Shown piece after piece: positions 1 to 7,308 of a DNA stretch of 12,374 bases; position 1 is the stretch's first letter, and each line of letters starts with the position of its first letter. The translations under genes and the position numbers were made by a program. Location: the NCBI GenBank assembly GCA_900320235.1, contig ONRO01000060.1, positions 1-12,374 of the forward strand, given 5' to 3'. Source of the stretch: an uncultured Eubacteriales bacterium (GTDB lineage Bacteria > Bacillota > Clostridia > Oscillospirales > Acutalibacteraceae). The notes under the pieces were generated by a model. It saw nothing but the letters and a program-made list of their open reading frames with translations, was not told the DNA's origin and did no database searches.

Positions 1-88
1 AAGTATGGTTATTTGGGCTGCAGATAACCAAGGTAAAATATGCCCGTGCAGATACGGGACGGTACTTTAACGTAAACGAGGTCTTTTT
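1..88 (+). other. Leader or intercistronic region before nadB with two hairpins
   Basis: Two small hairpins sit side by side. The first pairs TGGTTAT (6-12) with ATAACCA (24-30), and the second pairs CCCGT (43-47) with ACGGG (54-58). The 8-mer TGCAGATA occurs at 19-26 and again at 47-54, each time running from the loop into the 3' arm. There is no T-tract, so these are not ordinary terminators. One reading frame is open from position 3 to a TGA at 90-92 that overlaps the nadB ATG, so the tail of an upstream gene is possible. Its 29 codons resemble nothing I recognise, and an open stretch this short is expected by chance. A GAGG ribosome binding site at 78-81 precedes nadB by 7 nt. Confidence 0.4.
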
Positions 89-1564
89 ATGAACAGGGAA
101 TACGATGTTCTTATTGCAGGCACAGGAGCTGCCGGTCTTTACGGTGCTCTTCGCTTTCCGGAAAATGTCAGCGTTCTGCTGATCTCAAAAAGAGAGCTTT
201 CACTTTCTAACAGCTCTCTCGCACAGGGGGGGGTCGCCGCTGTGCTTGATACTATAAATGATGATTACCAACTCCATATTCAGGATACTCTTACTGCAGG
301 CAAAAATAAAAATAATATCGCCGCTGTTGAGGTGCTTGTAAAAGAAGGACCTTCTGATGTTCTGAAATTAAAGGAGCTTGGTGTTGATTTTGACCTTCTT
401 GAAAACGGCGAAATGCAGAAAACCCTTGAAGCCGGTCACTCACGTCACAGGATCGTTCATCATAAGGATTCTACCGGAAAGGCTATTACCGACAAGCTTA
501 TTGAAACGGTAAAAAGCCGTCCGAATATTGATATTTACGAAAATACACTGCTTTATAAGCTCGAAAAATGCGAAGACGGTTTTCGTGCAGGACTGATTCT
601 TGAAGACGGCAGCTCCTGTGTGACTGCCGCTCATTACTGCATTATGGCTTCCGGCGGAATCGGCAGAGTCTATCAGTATACCACAAATTCTGCTATTGCT
701 ACCGGCGACGGTATCACATTCGCTCATATGCTCGGCGCTGATATCAGGCATCTCAGCTGGATACAGTTCCACCCCACAGCCTTTGCTGCCGAAAACGACA
801 GAGAACGCTTCCTTATCAGTGAAGCTGTCAGAGGTGAGGGCGCATATCTTCTTAACTGTGAGGGCAGGCGGTTCGCTCATAAATATGACGAGCGTGGCGA
901 GCTTGCACCAAGAGATGTTGTTTCAAACGCAATTATGCTTGAATCAATCGCTACAAACAGTGAAAAGTTCTATCTTGATATTACCCATAAGGATCCTGAA
1001 TTCATCAGAGAGCGTTTCCCGATGATCTATCATAAATGTCTTGAGGAAAATATTGACATAACAAAGGATCATATCCCTGTTTTTCCCTGTCAGCATTATC
1101 TCATGGGAGGAATTGATGTTGACCTTAATGCAAGAACTACGGTTGACCGTCTGTATGCTGCCGGAGAATGCAGTCATACCGGTGTACACGGTGCAAACAG
1201 ACTTGCAAGCAATTCACTTCTTGAAGCTCTTGTCTTTTCAAGAAGGGCTGCAGATGATATCATAAAGCGTATGAAAACTGACAAAAATCAGCCGTTTTCT
1301 GATTATAAGACTGAGGATGATCTTTCCGGCAGACAGCTGCCGCACGGATTCCGTACAGAAATAAGACGTCTTATGCAGGAATGTCATTTTGTCATCAAAA
1401 AGCCTGAGGCTGTTCCGGCTAATCTGAAAAGAGCAAAGGAAATACTCAGGGATCTTACAGAGGGCGGATATGAGATCAACCGTGACTTTGTTGAGGCAAG
1501 AAGCCTTGCAACTGTCGCAGTTATCGTACTTGAGGAGGTCATGAAGGAAAATGATGCTGAATAA
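89..1564 (+). CDS. nadB: L-aspartate oxidase (quinolinate synthetase B)
   Basis: This cytoplasmic flavoenzyme oxidises L-aspartate to iminoaspartate, which NadA condenses with dihydroxyacetone phosphate to make quinolinate in de novo NAD synthesis. The protein has 491 residues. An N-terminal FAD-binding Rossmann motif GTGAAG lies at 11-16, followed by SLAQGGVAA (43-51). The substrate region has FHPTAF (227-232, H228), EAVRGEGAYLL (245-255) and LAPRDVVSNA (272-281, R275). H336 lies in CQHYLMGGI. The FAD-binding end GECSHTGVHGANRLASNSLLEA (from 359) is typical of the fumarate reductase/NadB flavoprotein family, and the order and the H228/R275/H336 set fit NadB rather than a fumarate reductase. 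It is shorter than the roughly 540 residues of the E. coli enzyme because the C-terminal helical domain is small. The ATG at 89 has GAGG 7 nt upstream. nadC overlaps its 3' end by 14 nt, so the two are translationally linked. Confidence 0.96.
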   Translation: MNREYDVLIAGTGAAGLYGALRFPENVSVLLISKRELSLSNSSLAQGGVAAVLDTINDDYQLHIQDTLTAGKNKNNIAAVEVLVKEGPSDVLKLKELGVDFDLLENGEMQKTLEAGHSRHRIVHHKDSTGKAITDKLIETVKSRPNIDIYENTLLYKLEKCEDGFRAGLILEDGSSCVTAAHYCIMASGGIGRVYQYTTNSAIATGDGITFAHMLGADIRHLSWIQFHPTAFAAENDRERFLISEAVRGEGAYLLNCEGRRFAHKYDERGELAPRDVVSNAIMLESIATNSEKFYLDITHKDPEFIRERFPMIYHKCLEENIDITKDHIPVFPCQHYLMGGIDVDLNARTTVDRLYAAGECSHTGVHGANRLASNSLLEALVFSRRAADDIIKRMKTDKNQPFSDYKTEDDLSGRQLPHGFRTEIRRLMQECHFVIKKPEAVPANLKRAKEILRDLTEGGYEINRDFVEARSLATVAVIVLEEVMKENDAE

Positions 1565-2387
1565 ATTTTACGTTGAGCAGATAATCAGAACTGCTCTGAC
1601 AGAGGATATAAACTACTGTGATGTTACGACAGACTATCTCATTCCTGCAGATCAGCAGGGCACCGGCAGACTAATGGCAAAGGCAGACGGTATCGTCTGC
1701 GGTGTAGAAGTTGCTGCAAGGGTTTTTACAATGCTTGACAGCGATACTAAAATTGAAATACTTAAAAATGACGGCGACGAGGTTCACTACGGCGATGATA
1801 TTATGAAGCTTTCAGGAAAGACTGCGGTTCTTCTCAAGGGAGAGCGTACTGCCCTGAATCTCATTCAGCATATGAGCGGCATTGCAACATCTGCCAACAA
1901 ATACGCAAAGATCGTTGCGGGTACAAGAGCATCCATTGCTGATACAAGAAAAACACTTCCGGGTCTTCGTCCGCTTCAGAAATATGCTGTTATGTGCGGC
2001 GGAGCAAAAAATCACCGCTATAATCTTTCTGACGCTGCTATGCTCAAGGACAACCACATTGACGCAGCAGGCGGAATCACTGCTGCAATCACTAAGCTCA
2101 GGACTAAGATCGGTCATATGACCAGGATCGAGGTCGAAACAAGAAATCTTGACGAGCTGAGAGAAGCTCTTGATGCAAAGGCAGATATCATTATGCTTGA
2201 CAATATGAGTCCGGAGCTTATGAAGCAGGCTGTTGAGATCACCGCCGGCAGAGCAGTTCTTGAAGCATCAGGCGGAATCACAGATGAAACACTCCGTGCT
2301 GTTGCTGAAAGCGGAGTTGATATTATTTCAGTCGGTGCTCTTACCCATTCGGTAAAAGCTTTTGATATTTCAATGTACATCAGCTGA
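1551..2387 (+). CDS. nadC: Nicotinate-nucleotide pyrophosphorylase (carboxylating), quinolinate phosphoribosyltransferase
   Basis: The enzyme converts quinolinate and PRPP to nicotinate mononucleotide, CO2 and pyrophosphate. The 278-residue length is normal for the family. An N-terminal open-barrel part (LTEDINYCDVTTDYLIP from 16) is followed by the alpha/beta barrel. Active-site signatures are GERTALNLIQHMSG (97-110, R99), ADTRKTLPGLRPLQKYAV (from 130; R133, K134), NHR (154-156), LKDNHI (165-170, K166), IEVE (193-196), MLDN (215-218) and the phosphate-binding EASGGI (238-243). All expected basic residues are present, so it should be active. Two candidate ATGs lie in tandem at 1551 and 1554, inside the last codons of nadB. 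The purine-rich GAGGAGG at 1532-1538 is the likely ribosome binding site. The choice between the two ATGs cannot be settled and changes only one residue. Confidence 0.96.
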   Translation: MMLNKFYVEQIIRTALTEDINYCDVTTDYLIPADQQGTGRLMAKADGIVCGVEVAARVFTMLDSDTKIEILKNDGDEVHYGDDIMKLSGKTAVLLKGERTALNLIQHMSGIATSANKYAKIVAGTRASIADTRKTLPGLRPLQKYAVMCGGAKNHRYNLSDAAMLKDNHIDAAGGITAAITKLRTKIGHMTRIEVETRNLDELREALDAKADIIMLDNMSPELMKQAVEITAGRAVLEASGGITDETLRAVAESGVDIISVGALTHSVKAFDISMYIS

Positions 2388-2394
2388 GGTTTTA

Positions 2395-3447
2395 ATGAAT
2401 ATTATTAAAAAAGATATATACAGCCAGCTCAAAGGCTCCGTCCTCCCTGTCGTGATTTACGGCACGGGGAACGGAGCCGATAAAATAATCAATGAATTTG
2501 ACCGCAGAGGTATAAAAATATGCGGTGTTGCAGCAAGTGATGATTTCGTCAGGGGACAAAGCTTCCGCAGCTTTACCGTCAGAAAAATCTCTGACTTTGA
2601 AAAGGAATACGGCGATTTTATCATAATAACTGCCTTCGGTACATCTCTTGAAGATGTTATGCAGCGTATTTTTACTCTTTCGCAAAAACATACCGTCCTT
2701 GCAGCAGATGTTCCTGTTTACGGACAGAACATCTGGGATATGCATTTCTATGAAGAAAACCGTGAGGATATCGAAAGAGCATATGACATTTTTGCTGACA
2801 GACGCTCAAAGGACGTATATGAAAAGCTGATCAACTACAAGCTCAGCGGCAGTCTTTCATATCTGCGTCCGGCTTACAGTGATAAGGATGAGGTTTTCAA
2901 AGAGATACTTTGTCTTTCTGATAATGAAAGCTATCTTGATCTCGGCGCATACAGAGGCGATACAATAGATGAGCTTCTTCATTACACCAGCGGAAAATAC
3001 AATCATATCACAGCACTCGAACCTGACAGGAAAACCTTCGCAAAGCTCAAAGCTCATGTCGGAGAAATGAAAAATATCCGCCTGTACAGAATGGGCATCT
3101 GGTCCGACGACACAGATCTGCCCTTTAACGCTTCTCTCGGCAGAGGCTCCGGTATACGTCAGGGCGGAAGTGAAATGCTTGCTGTCACCAGAATTGACAC
3201 GCTTTATCATTCAAGAAAGCTCACCTATCTGAAAATGGATGTAGAGGGCTGTGAGCGTCAGGCAATCATCGGCGGAGTAAATACACTTCGCCGTGACAAG
3301 CCAAAGCTCAATATTGCCGTTTATCACAGAAGCGAGGATATTTTTTCCATTCCCCTGCTTATTTCATCGATCGTTCCCGGTTACAGGCTTTATCTCAGGC
3401 AGCACCCTTATATTCCTGCATGGGATCTTAATCTTTACGGGGTATAA
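2395..3447 (+). CDS. FkbM-family SAM-dependent methyltransferase with an N-terminal Rossmann-like domain
   Basis: The 350-residue protein has two parts. Residues 18-105 form a nucleotide-binding-like domain with PVVIYGTGNGADKII (GxGxxx at 23-28), similar in layout to the N-terminal domains of PglD-type or sugar-modifying enzymes. Residues 170-350 form a methyltransferase domain of the FkbM type: SAM motif I LDLGAYRGDT (181-190), acidic ALEP (207-210), TRIDTL (265-270) and the family hallmark LKMDVEGCE (279-287). FkbM relatives usually O-methylate sugars, polyketides or other small molecules; the substrate here is unknown. No signal peptide is visible. An in-frame ATG at 2362 would overlap nadC by 26 nt. 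The ATG at 2395 is preferred because it follows the nadC stop by 7 nt, with a weak GAGG at 2385-2388. It is last in the nad operon, but I see no direct biochemical link to NAD. Confidence 0.85.
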   Translation: MNIIKKDIYSQLKGSVLPVVIYGTGNGADKIINEFDRRGIKICGVAASDDFVRGQSFRSFTVRKISDFEKEYGDFIIITAFGTSLEDVMQRIFTLSQKHTVLAADVPVYGQNIWDMHFYEENREDIERAYDIFADRRSKDVYEKLINYKLSGSLSYLRPAYSDKDEVFKEILCLSDNESYLDLGAYRGDTIDELLHYTSGKYNHITALEPDRKTFAKLKAHVGEMKNIRLYRMGIWSDDTDLPFNASLGRGSGIRQGGSEMLAVTRIDTLYHSRKLTYLKMDVEGCERQAIIGGVNTLRRDKPKLNIAVYHRSEDIFSIPLLISSIVPGYRLYLRQHPYIPAWDLNLYGV

Positions 3448-3451
3448 AAGT

Positions 3452-3492
3452 AAAGGCACAGATATGGATCAACTGACCATACCTGTGCTTTT
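3452..3492. terminator. Bidirectional terminator between FkbM gene and ABC permease
   Basis: A 16-position stem (3452-3467 with 3477-3492) has one A-C mismatch and one G-T pair around a 9-nt loop. AAA on one side and TTTT on the other supply a U-rich tail in either direction. It fills the 50-nt gap between two convergent genes (stops at 3447 and 3498), the expected place for a shared terminator. Confidence 0.8.
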
Positions 3493-3497
3493 ATTAT

Positions 3498-4325
3498 TTA
3501 CTTGATCTGCTTTTTATATGTAATGAGCATTGCAAGTCCGCCGAACAGGAGAATATATCCTGTATTTACCAATATGCTTATCCACAGAACAACTCCGCTG
3601 CCGCCTGTTAACATATCGGAAAATGAAGAGAACGTCGTCGGAAGCCAGTACTGCAAAAACGTAAAATACATCTGTGAAACAGTTTCCACAAGCTTTTCAT
3701 TTTTGTAAGCAACACTGCTTATTATTGCTGTAATTATTCCGAAAAACGAACTTACAAGTCCGGGACCGAAAATACTGAGCACAATTGCAAGTCCGGTTTT
3801 TCCGATAAGCTCTGATATCATATAATAAAACGCATGAGCGCCCATTATTACAAAAAACTGCTGAATAATAAAGAGAATAATATTGGGTTCTTCCTGTGCT
3901 TCTCCAATTATATCAAGCATTGAGGACTGTCCCTCTTTTGAAAAGAGAAGTCCGCATACAACACCGGAAATAACTATCAGGAAATACATAATTGTTGTTG
4001 CTGTTGCAGAAGCAAGGAATTTTGACAAGAACAGCTTGAATCTCGGAAATCCGAGAGAATATATGGTCTTAATCGTTCCTCTTGCCTTGTCCTCACAGCC
4101 GAAAATAGATGTAAAGACTACTGAAAGCGTTGTAAGATTTGCAACCCTTATCATATTCTGAAGCACGCCGAAAAGTGTTATCTGATAATTATAGTCCTTA
4201 CTGAAATAATCCGAGCCTGTGATATAGAACATGGACAGAACCGGAACAGCAATTACTCCCAGACAAATATACAGACTGACTCTGAGGAACAGCCGCCTGA
4301 ATTCAAATTTCAAAAGCTTATACAT
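3498..4325 (-). CDS. ABC-2-type transporter permease (BcrB-like)
   Basis: This 275-residue integral membrane protein is very hydrophobic, with about six likely membrane spans (roughly 15-37, 58-80, 105-128, 148-168, 174-204 and 243-269). The cytoplasmic loop after the second span contains EDKARGTIKTIYSLGFPRF (from 78), the pattern E-x-x-x-GTIK-x-x-x-S-x-G-x-x-R common to ABC-2 permeases of bacitracin, lantibiotic and related exporters. Its ATG lies inside the end of the ATPase gene (8-nt overlap), so the two form one transporter and are coupled in translation. The substrate cannot be read from the sequence. Peptide or antibiotic export, or self-protection, is the usual role of the family. No substrate or biosynthesis gene lies nearby, which leaves the role open. 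Confidence 0.85.
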   Translation of the reverse strand: MYKLLKFEFRRLFLRVSLYICLGVIAVPVLSMFYITGSDYFSKDYNYQITLFGVLQNMIRVANLTTLSVVFTSIFGCEDKARGTIKTIYSLGFPRFKLFLSKFLASATATTIMYFLIVISGVVCGLLFSKEGQSSMLDIIGEAQEEPNIILFIIQQFFVIMGAHAFYYMISELIGKTGLAIVLSIFGPGLVSSFFGIITAIISSVAYKNEKLVETVSQMYFTFLQYWLPTTFSSFSDMLTGGSGVVLWISILVNTGYILLFGGLAMLITYKKQIK

Positions 4326-5247
4326 ACTGTCCCACCCCGCTTCCTACGTTAAGCATACCCATACGGTTGAGCAGATAATCCTCATAGCTTATCCTGTTCA
4401 CGCCAAGCTCACTTACCATAATTCCTGATGTGACAAGCTCTGAATTGATTTTTGCAGAAAGCGCAGGATCAGCGGGTATCGTGAGGGTATTATTTTCTGA
4501 TGATACATTTTCTATTGAGAATTTCTCACGCAGAACCTGCACAGCTCTTTCCGGCTCGCTGCATTTCACAACGACATTGAAGCCGCATCGGTTTTCAAGC
4601 TCCGCAGATGTTATTTCCTCAAGCAGCATTCCGCAGTTGATTATTCCGTAAACATTTGCTATCTTTTCAAGCTCACCAAGAAGATGACTGGATATGAAAA
4701 AGGTTACGCCCCTCTCCTTATTGATAAACTGTATTATATCACGCACATCTCTCATACCCATCGGATCAAGTCCGTTCACAGGTTCATCAAGTATCAGCAG
4801 CTCAGGATTCCCAAGAAGTGCAATCGCAATACCAAGCCTTTGTTTCATTCCGAGTGAAAAAGCTCCGACCTTTTTATTTCCGACTGCCTCAAGCCCCACC
4901 ATTCTCAGATAAAACCTTATATCTTCATCTGTACCTCCGCAAAGTATTGAAAATCGTTTCATATTTTCATATGCTGTACACGCTGTATACAGACCGGGTG
5001 CTTCAATAAGAGAACCAACCCGGTTCAGACTTCCGTTAGTCCTTGGTCTGCCGAACAATTCGATTGCTCCCTCATTTGGTGTGACAAGGTCAAGTATGGT
5101 TTTCATTGCCGTAGTCTTTCCGGCACCGTTTGGTCCTATAAAACCGTAAATATCGCCTTTTCTGATGCTTAGATTGACATTATTCAGAACGATTTTGTTT
5201 CCGTATTTTTTAGTAAGTCCATACGTCCTGAGTACATACTCCTCCAC
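4318..5247 (-). CDS. ABC transporter ATP-binding protein (BcrA/multidrug-peptide exporter type)
   Basis: The 309-residue cytoplasmic ATPase drives the adjacent permease. The nucleotide-binding domain (about 5-215) shows Walker A GPNGAGKT (38-45), the signature FSLGMKQRLG (130-139, the SLGMKQ form typical of BcrA-like exporters rather than LSGGQ), Walker B LLILDEP with catalytic E155, the D-loop NGLDP (158-162) and H-loop H188 in SSHLL. A C-terminal regulatory part of about 90 residues follows, as in the BcrA/DrrA group. The start is GTG at 5247, supported by AAAGGAG 8 nt upstream. The ATG inside that spacer runs into a stop at once. A strong promoter lies at 5332-5360. The permease gene overlaps its 3' end. 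Confidence 0.93.
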   Translation of the reverse strand: MEEYVLRTYGLTKKYGNKIVLNNVNLSIRKGDIYGFIGPNGAGKTTAMKTILDLVTPNEGAIELFGRPRTNGSLNRVGSLIEAPGLYTACTAYENMKRFSILCGGTDEDIRFYLRMVGLEAVGNKKVGAFSLGMKQRLGIAIALLGNPELLILDEPVNGLDPMGMRDVRDIIQFINKERGVTFFISSHLLGELEKIANVYGIINCGMLLEEITSAELENRCGFNVVVKCSEPERAVQVLREKFSIENVSSENNTLTIPADPALSAKINSELVTSGIMVSELGVNRISYEDYLLNRMGMLNVGSGVGQYV

Positions 5248-5331
5248 TATATCATCTCCTTTGTTATTCCTGTCTTTTCAAGCGAGCCGGGGATTCACCT
5301 GAACTCTGACAGAAATTATAATCTTTGTTAT

Positions 5332-5360
5332 ATTATACTTTATACCTCTGAAAAAGACAA
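5332..5360 (-). promoter_or_regulatory. Sigma-A-type promoter for the ABC transporter operon
   Basis: On the - strand, -35 TTGTCT (5360-5355), a 17-bp spacer and a perfect -10 TATAAT (5337-5332). It would start transcription near 5325 and give a 5' UTR of about 77 nt before the GTG. It lies just after the amylase hairpin, so the transporter need not depend on the amylase transcript. Confidence 0.75.
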
Positions 5361-5376
5361 TAGCATATACAGCAAA

Positions 5377-5407
5377 TTTCCCTCCCATATAAATCACGGG
5401 AGGGAAA
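5377..5407 (-). terminator. Hairpin after the GH13 gene, probable terminator
   Basis: A perfect 10-bp stem TTTCCCTCCC (5377-5386) with GGGAGGGAAA (5398-5407) and an 11-nt loop starts 4 nt after the stop codon at 5412. On the - strand the 3' side continues only as TTTGCTG after the stem, so the U-tract is short and termination may be leaky. Its place immediately after the gene and before the next promoter supports the call. Confidence 0.6.
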
Positions 5408-5411
5408 AATA

Positions 5412-7076
5412 TCAATCTGTTTTTTCAAATCTCGGAACCTGCTTGCCGTCTGCATCAACATACTGATAGAAGATCGAAACCGGTCTTGACCATATTCTTC
5501 CTTCTCCGCCTGTTTCCTTATAGATAACAAATTCTTCAGAGGTTTCAGTATCCTTGGCAATACAGATGAACTCATATTCGCCGCCCTTGAAATGACGGTA
5601 TTTACCCGGTTCACCGATCTGCGGCAGGGGCTTTACAGCCTCCTCATGTGCAATAGGCTCAACTGCTGTCTGAACTTCCGGTTCAGCTTTTGTCTGCGGT
5701 ACTTCTGCATGAGTATTTTCAGGATATTCAGGAGCATCTCCGCCTGTAAGAACAAGTACTCTTGTGCCGTGTGCCGGAATATTGATCTTTGTATGGCAGC
5801 CGTTAACATCAAATACTGTCTTTCCGTCATAAACATCGTAAAGCGTTACTCCGCCGTCGGTATTGAAATCTATATTAAAATCATCGCCGGAAAGATTTAC
5901 AGCTATATATATTGTTTCATCCTCGAATTTACGCTTGAAAACAAGCTGCTCATTGCGGATGACAGTATTTTCAAAGCTACCGTATTTCAAAGCCTTATAC
6001 TTTCTGCGTACTGCGCCGAGTCTGCATACATGACGATAAAGCTCATTATCTTCTATATCATCAACATTCACACACGGACGCAGAGGATAATCATGGTCAA
6101 TATTGTTTTTCTGTCCTTTTATTCCCCATTCGCTTCCGTAGTATACCGAAGGCACGCCGGGCATGAAATATGCCATTGTAAAGCAGTTGCCAATATTTTC
6201 AGACTCCTTTACTGTGCTTGCGATTCTGTTTACATCGTGGTTATCAACAAAGTTATAAGTATAGATATTATGATATATTCCGCCGTTTGCAAACTGACGG
6301 TTAAGTGAATGTGCAATTTCAAAATAGTTATGATCGTTATGTGAGGAATATATTCCCTTATAGCATTCATAGTTTGTGCAGGAATCAAGAAGATCCGGAT
6401 TTGCAAGTCTTGCATAGTCGCCGTGGATTATCTCGCCCATTAGCCAGAAATTCGGGTCTTTTGATTTACAGAAGTATTTCAGTTCTCTGAGAAAATCCTG
6501 ATCCATGCAATATGCAACATCAAGACGAAGACCGTCTATACCAAATTTTTCCATCCACATTGAAACTGCGTCAAAAATATGCTTTTTCACATCAGGGTGA
6601 CGAAGATTGAGCTTTACAAGATCGTAATTGCCTTCCCATCCCTCATACCAGAACGGATCGCCCCACGGGCTGTTTCCGCCGAAATTAAGATTCTGGAACC
6701 ATGAGCAGTACGGAGAACCCTGCTTTTTCTCCTGAATATCACGGAATGCCCAGAATCCTCTGCCCACATGGTTAAATACACCATCAAGTACAACTCTGAT
6801 ACCATTCTCGTGAAGCTTCTGACATATTTTTGCAAAGCTTTCATTATCTCCGAGACGATTATCAATATTATAATAATCATTTGTATCATATCCGTGGGTC
6901 GTAGACATGAATACAGGGCCGAAATAAACAGCATTTACATTCATTTCCTTAAGATGGGGAATAAAATCCACCACCTTGTCAAGTCTGTATTCAAGATTGC
7001 CGTCATTGATTCTCGGTGCTCCGCAGAAACCGAGCGGATAGATGTGATAAAAAACTGATTCGTTTACCCAATACAT
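5412..7076 (-). CDS. GH13 alpha-amylase-family glycosidase with C-terminal DUF1653 domain
   Basis: This 554-residue enzyme has no signal peptide and is presumably cytoplasmic, acting on imported alpha-glucans or maltodextrins. The (beta/alpha)8 barrel carries all four GH13 regions: DGVFNH (98-103), GLRLDVAY (182-189, nucleophile D186), MGEI (213-216, acid/base E215) and FVDNHD (276-281, D281). The HGYDTNDYYNID segment (61-72) and the compact layout suggest a cyclomaltodextrinase/neopullulanase-like subfamily, but there is no large N-terminal domain. A beta domain C ends near 446. A Pro/Glu/Ala-rich linker (447-488) leads to residues 489-552, where GKYRHFKGGEYEFICIAKD, then EEFVIYK, RIWSRP and DGKQVPRFE match DUF1653, usually a stand-alone protein of about 70 residues. 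The start is ATG with GAAAGGA 11 nt upstream. A promoter lies at 7159-7187. Exact substrate is not determinable. Confidence 0.92.
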   Translation of the reverse strand: MYWVNESVFYHIYPLGFCGAPRINDGNLEYRLDKVVDFIPHLKEMNVNAVYFGPVFMSTTHGYDTNDYYNIDNRLGDNESFAKICQKLHENGIRVVLDGVFNHVGRGFWAFRDIQEKKQGSPYCSWFQNLNFGGNSPWGDPFWYEGWEGNYDLVKLNLRHPDVKKHIFDAVSMWMEKFGIDGLRLDVAYCMDQDFLRELKYFCKSKDPNFWLMGEIIHGDYARLANPDLLDSCTNYECYKGIYSSHNDHNYFEIAHSLNRQFANGGIYHNIYTYNFVDNHDVNRIASTVKESENIGNCFTMAYFMPGVPSVYYGSEWGIKGQKNNIDHDYPLRPCVNVDDIEDNELYRHVCRLGAVRRKYKALKYGSFENTVIRNEQLVFKRKFEDETIYIAVNLSGDDFNIDFNTDGGVTLYDVYDGKTVFDVNGCHTKINIPAHGTRVLVLTGGDAPEYPENTHAEVPQTKAEPEVQTAVEPIAHEEAVKPLPQIGEPGKYRHFKGGEYEFICIAKDTETSEEFVIYKETGGEGRIWSRPVSIFYQYVDADGKQVPRFEKTD

Positions 7077-7158
7077 TATAAGTTCTTTCCTTTCATATAC
7101 AAAGAATACGCTGTGCCGCTGCTATCTGCTTAAAAGATACTTATTCAGCGACCTTAAC

Positions 7159-7187
7159 AGTATAGCACACTTTTACAAGAAAAGCAA
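7159..7187 (-). promoter_or_regulatory. Sigma-A-type promoter for the GH13 gene
   Basis: On the - strand, -35 TTGCTT (7187-7182), a 17-bp spacer and -10 TATACT (7164-7159). Predicted start near 7151 gives a 5' UTR of about 75 nt. I saw no clear catabolite-response or LacI-type palindrome near it. Confidence 0.7.
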
Positions 7188-7267
7188 TAGTTTTTTTAAT
7201 TTTTTGTGCAAATCAACAACTGCATACTATTATATCTTTCCAGACATCCAGAAGAATAATTTATCTC

Positions 7268-7298
7268 AAAAAAAAACGGGCACACCCGAAGGTGTGCC
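7268..7298 (-). terminator. Strong intrinsic terminator after the G5/3D gene
   Basis: On the - strand, GGCACACC, a TTCG tetraloop and GGTGTGCC (7298-7279) form an 8-bp stem closed by C-G, followed two bases later by nine T residues (7276-7268). It lies 10 nt after the stop codon. This is a textbook Rho-independent terminator with the very stable UUCG loop. Confidence 0.95.
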
Positions 7299-7308
7299 GC
7301 AAATTTTA

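Noticed and set aside
440..880. A 146-codon open frame on the - strand
   Set aside because: Antisense to nadB, whose translation matches the family throughout. The product is low in recognisable motifs.
2362..2394. Earlier ATG for the FkbM gene
   Set aside because: It would overlap the nadC coding sequence by 26 nt and add 11 residues without family match. The ATG at 2395 directly follows the nadC stop.
5592..6308. A 238-codon open frame on the + strand
   Set aside because: It lies wholly antisense to the catalytic and C domains of the GH13 gene, which has all family motifs. The translation is Cys/Ile-rich without domain character, and there is no ribosome binding site or promoter.
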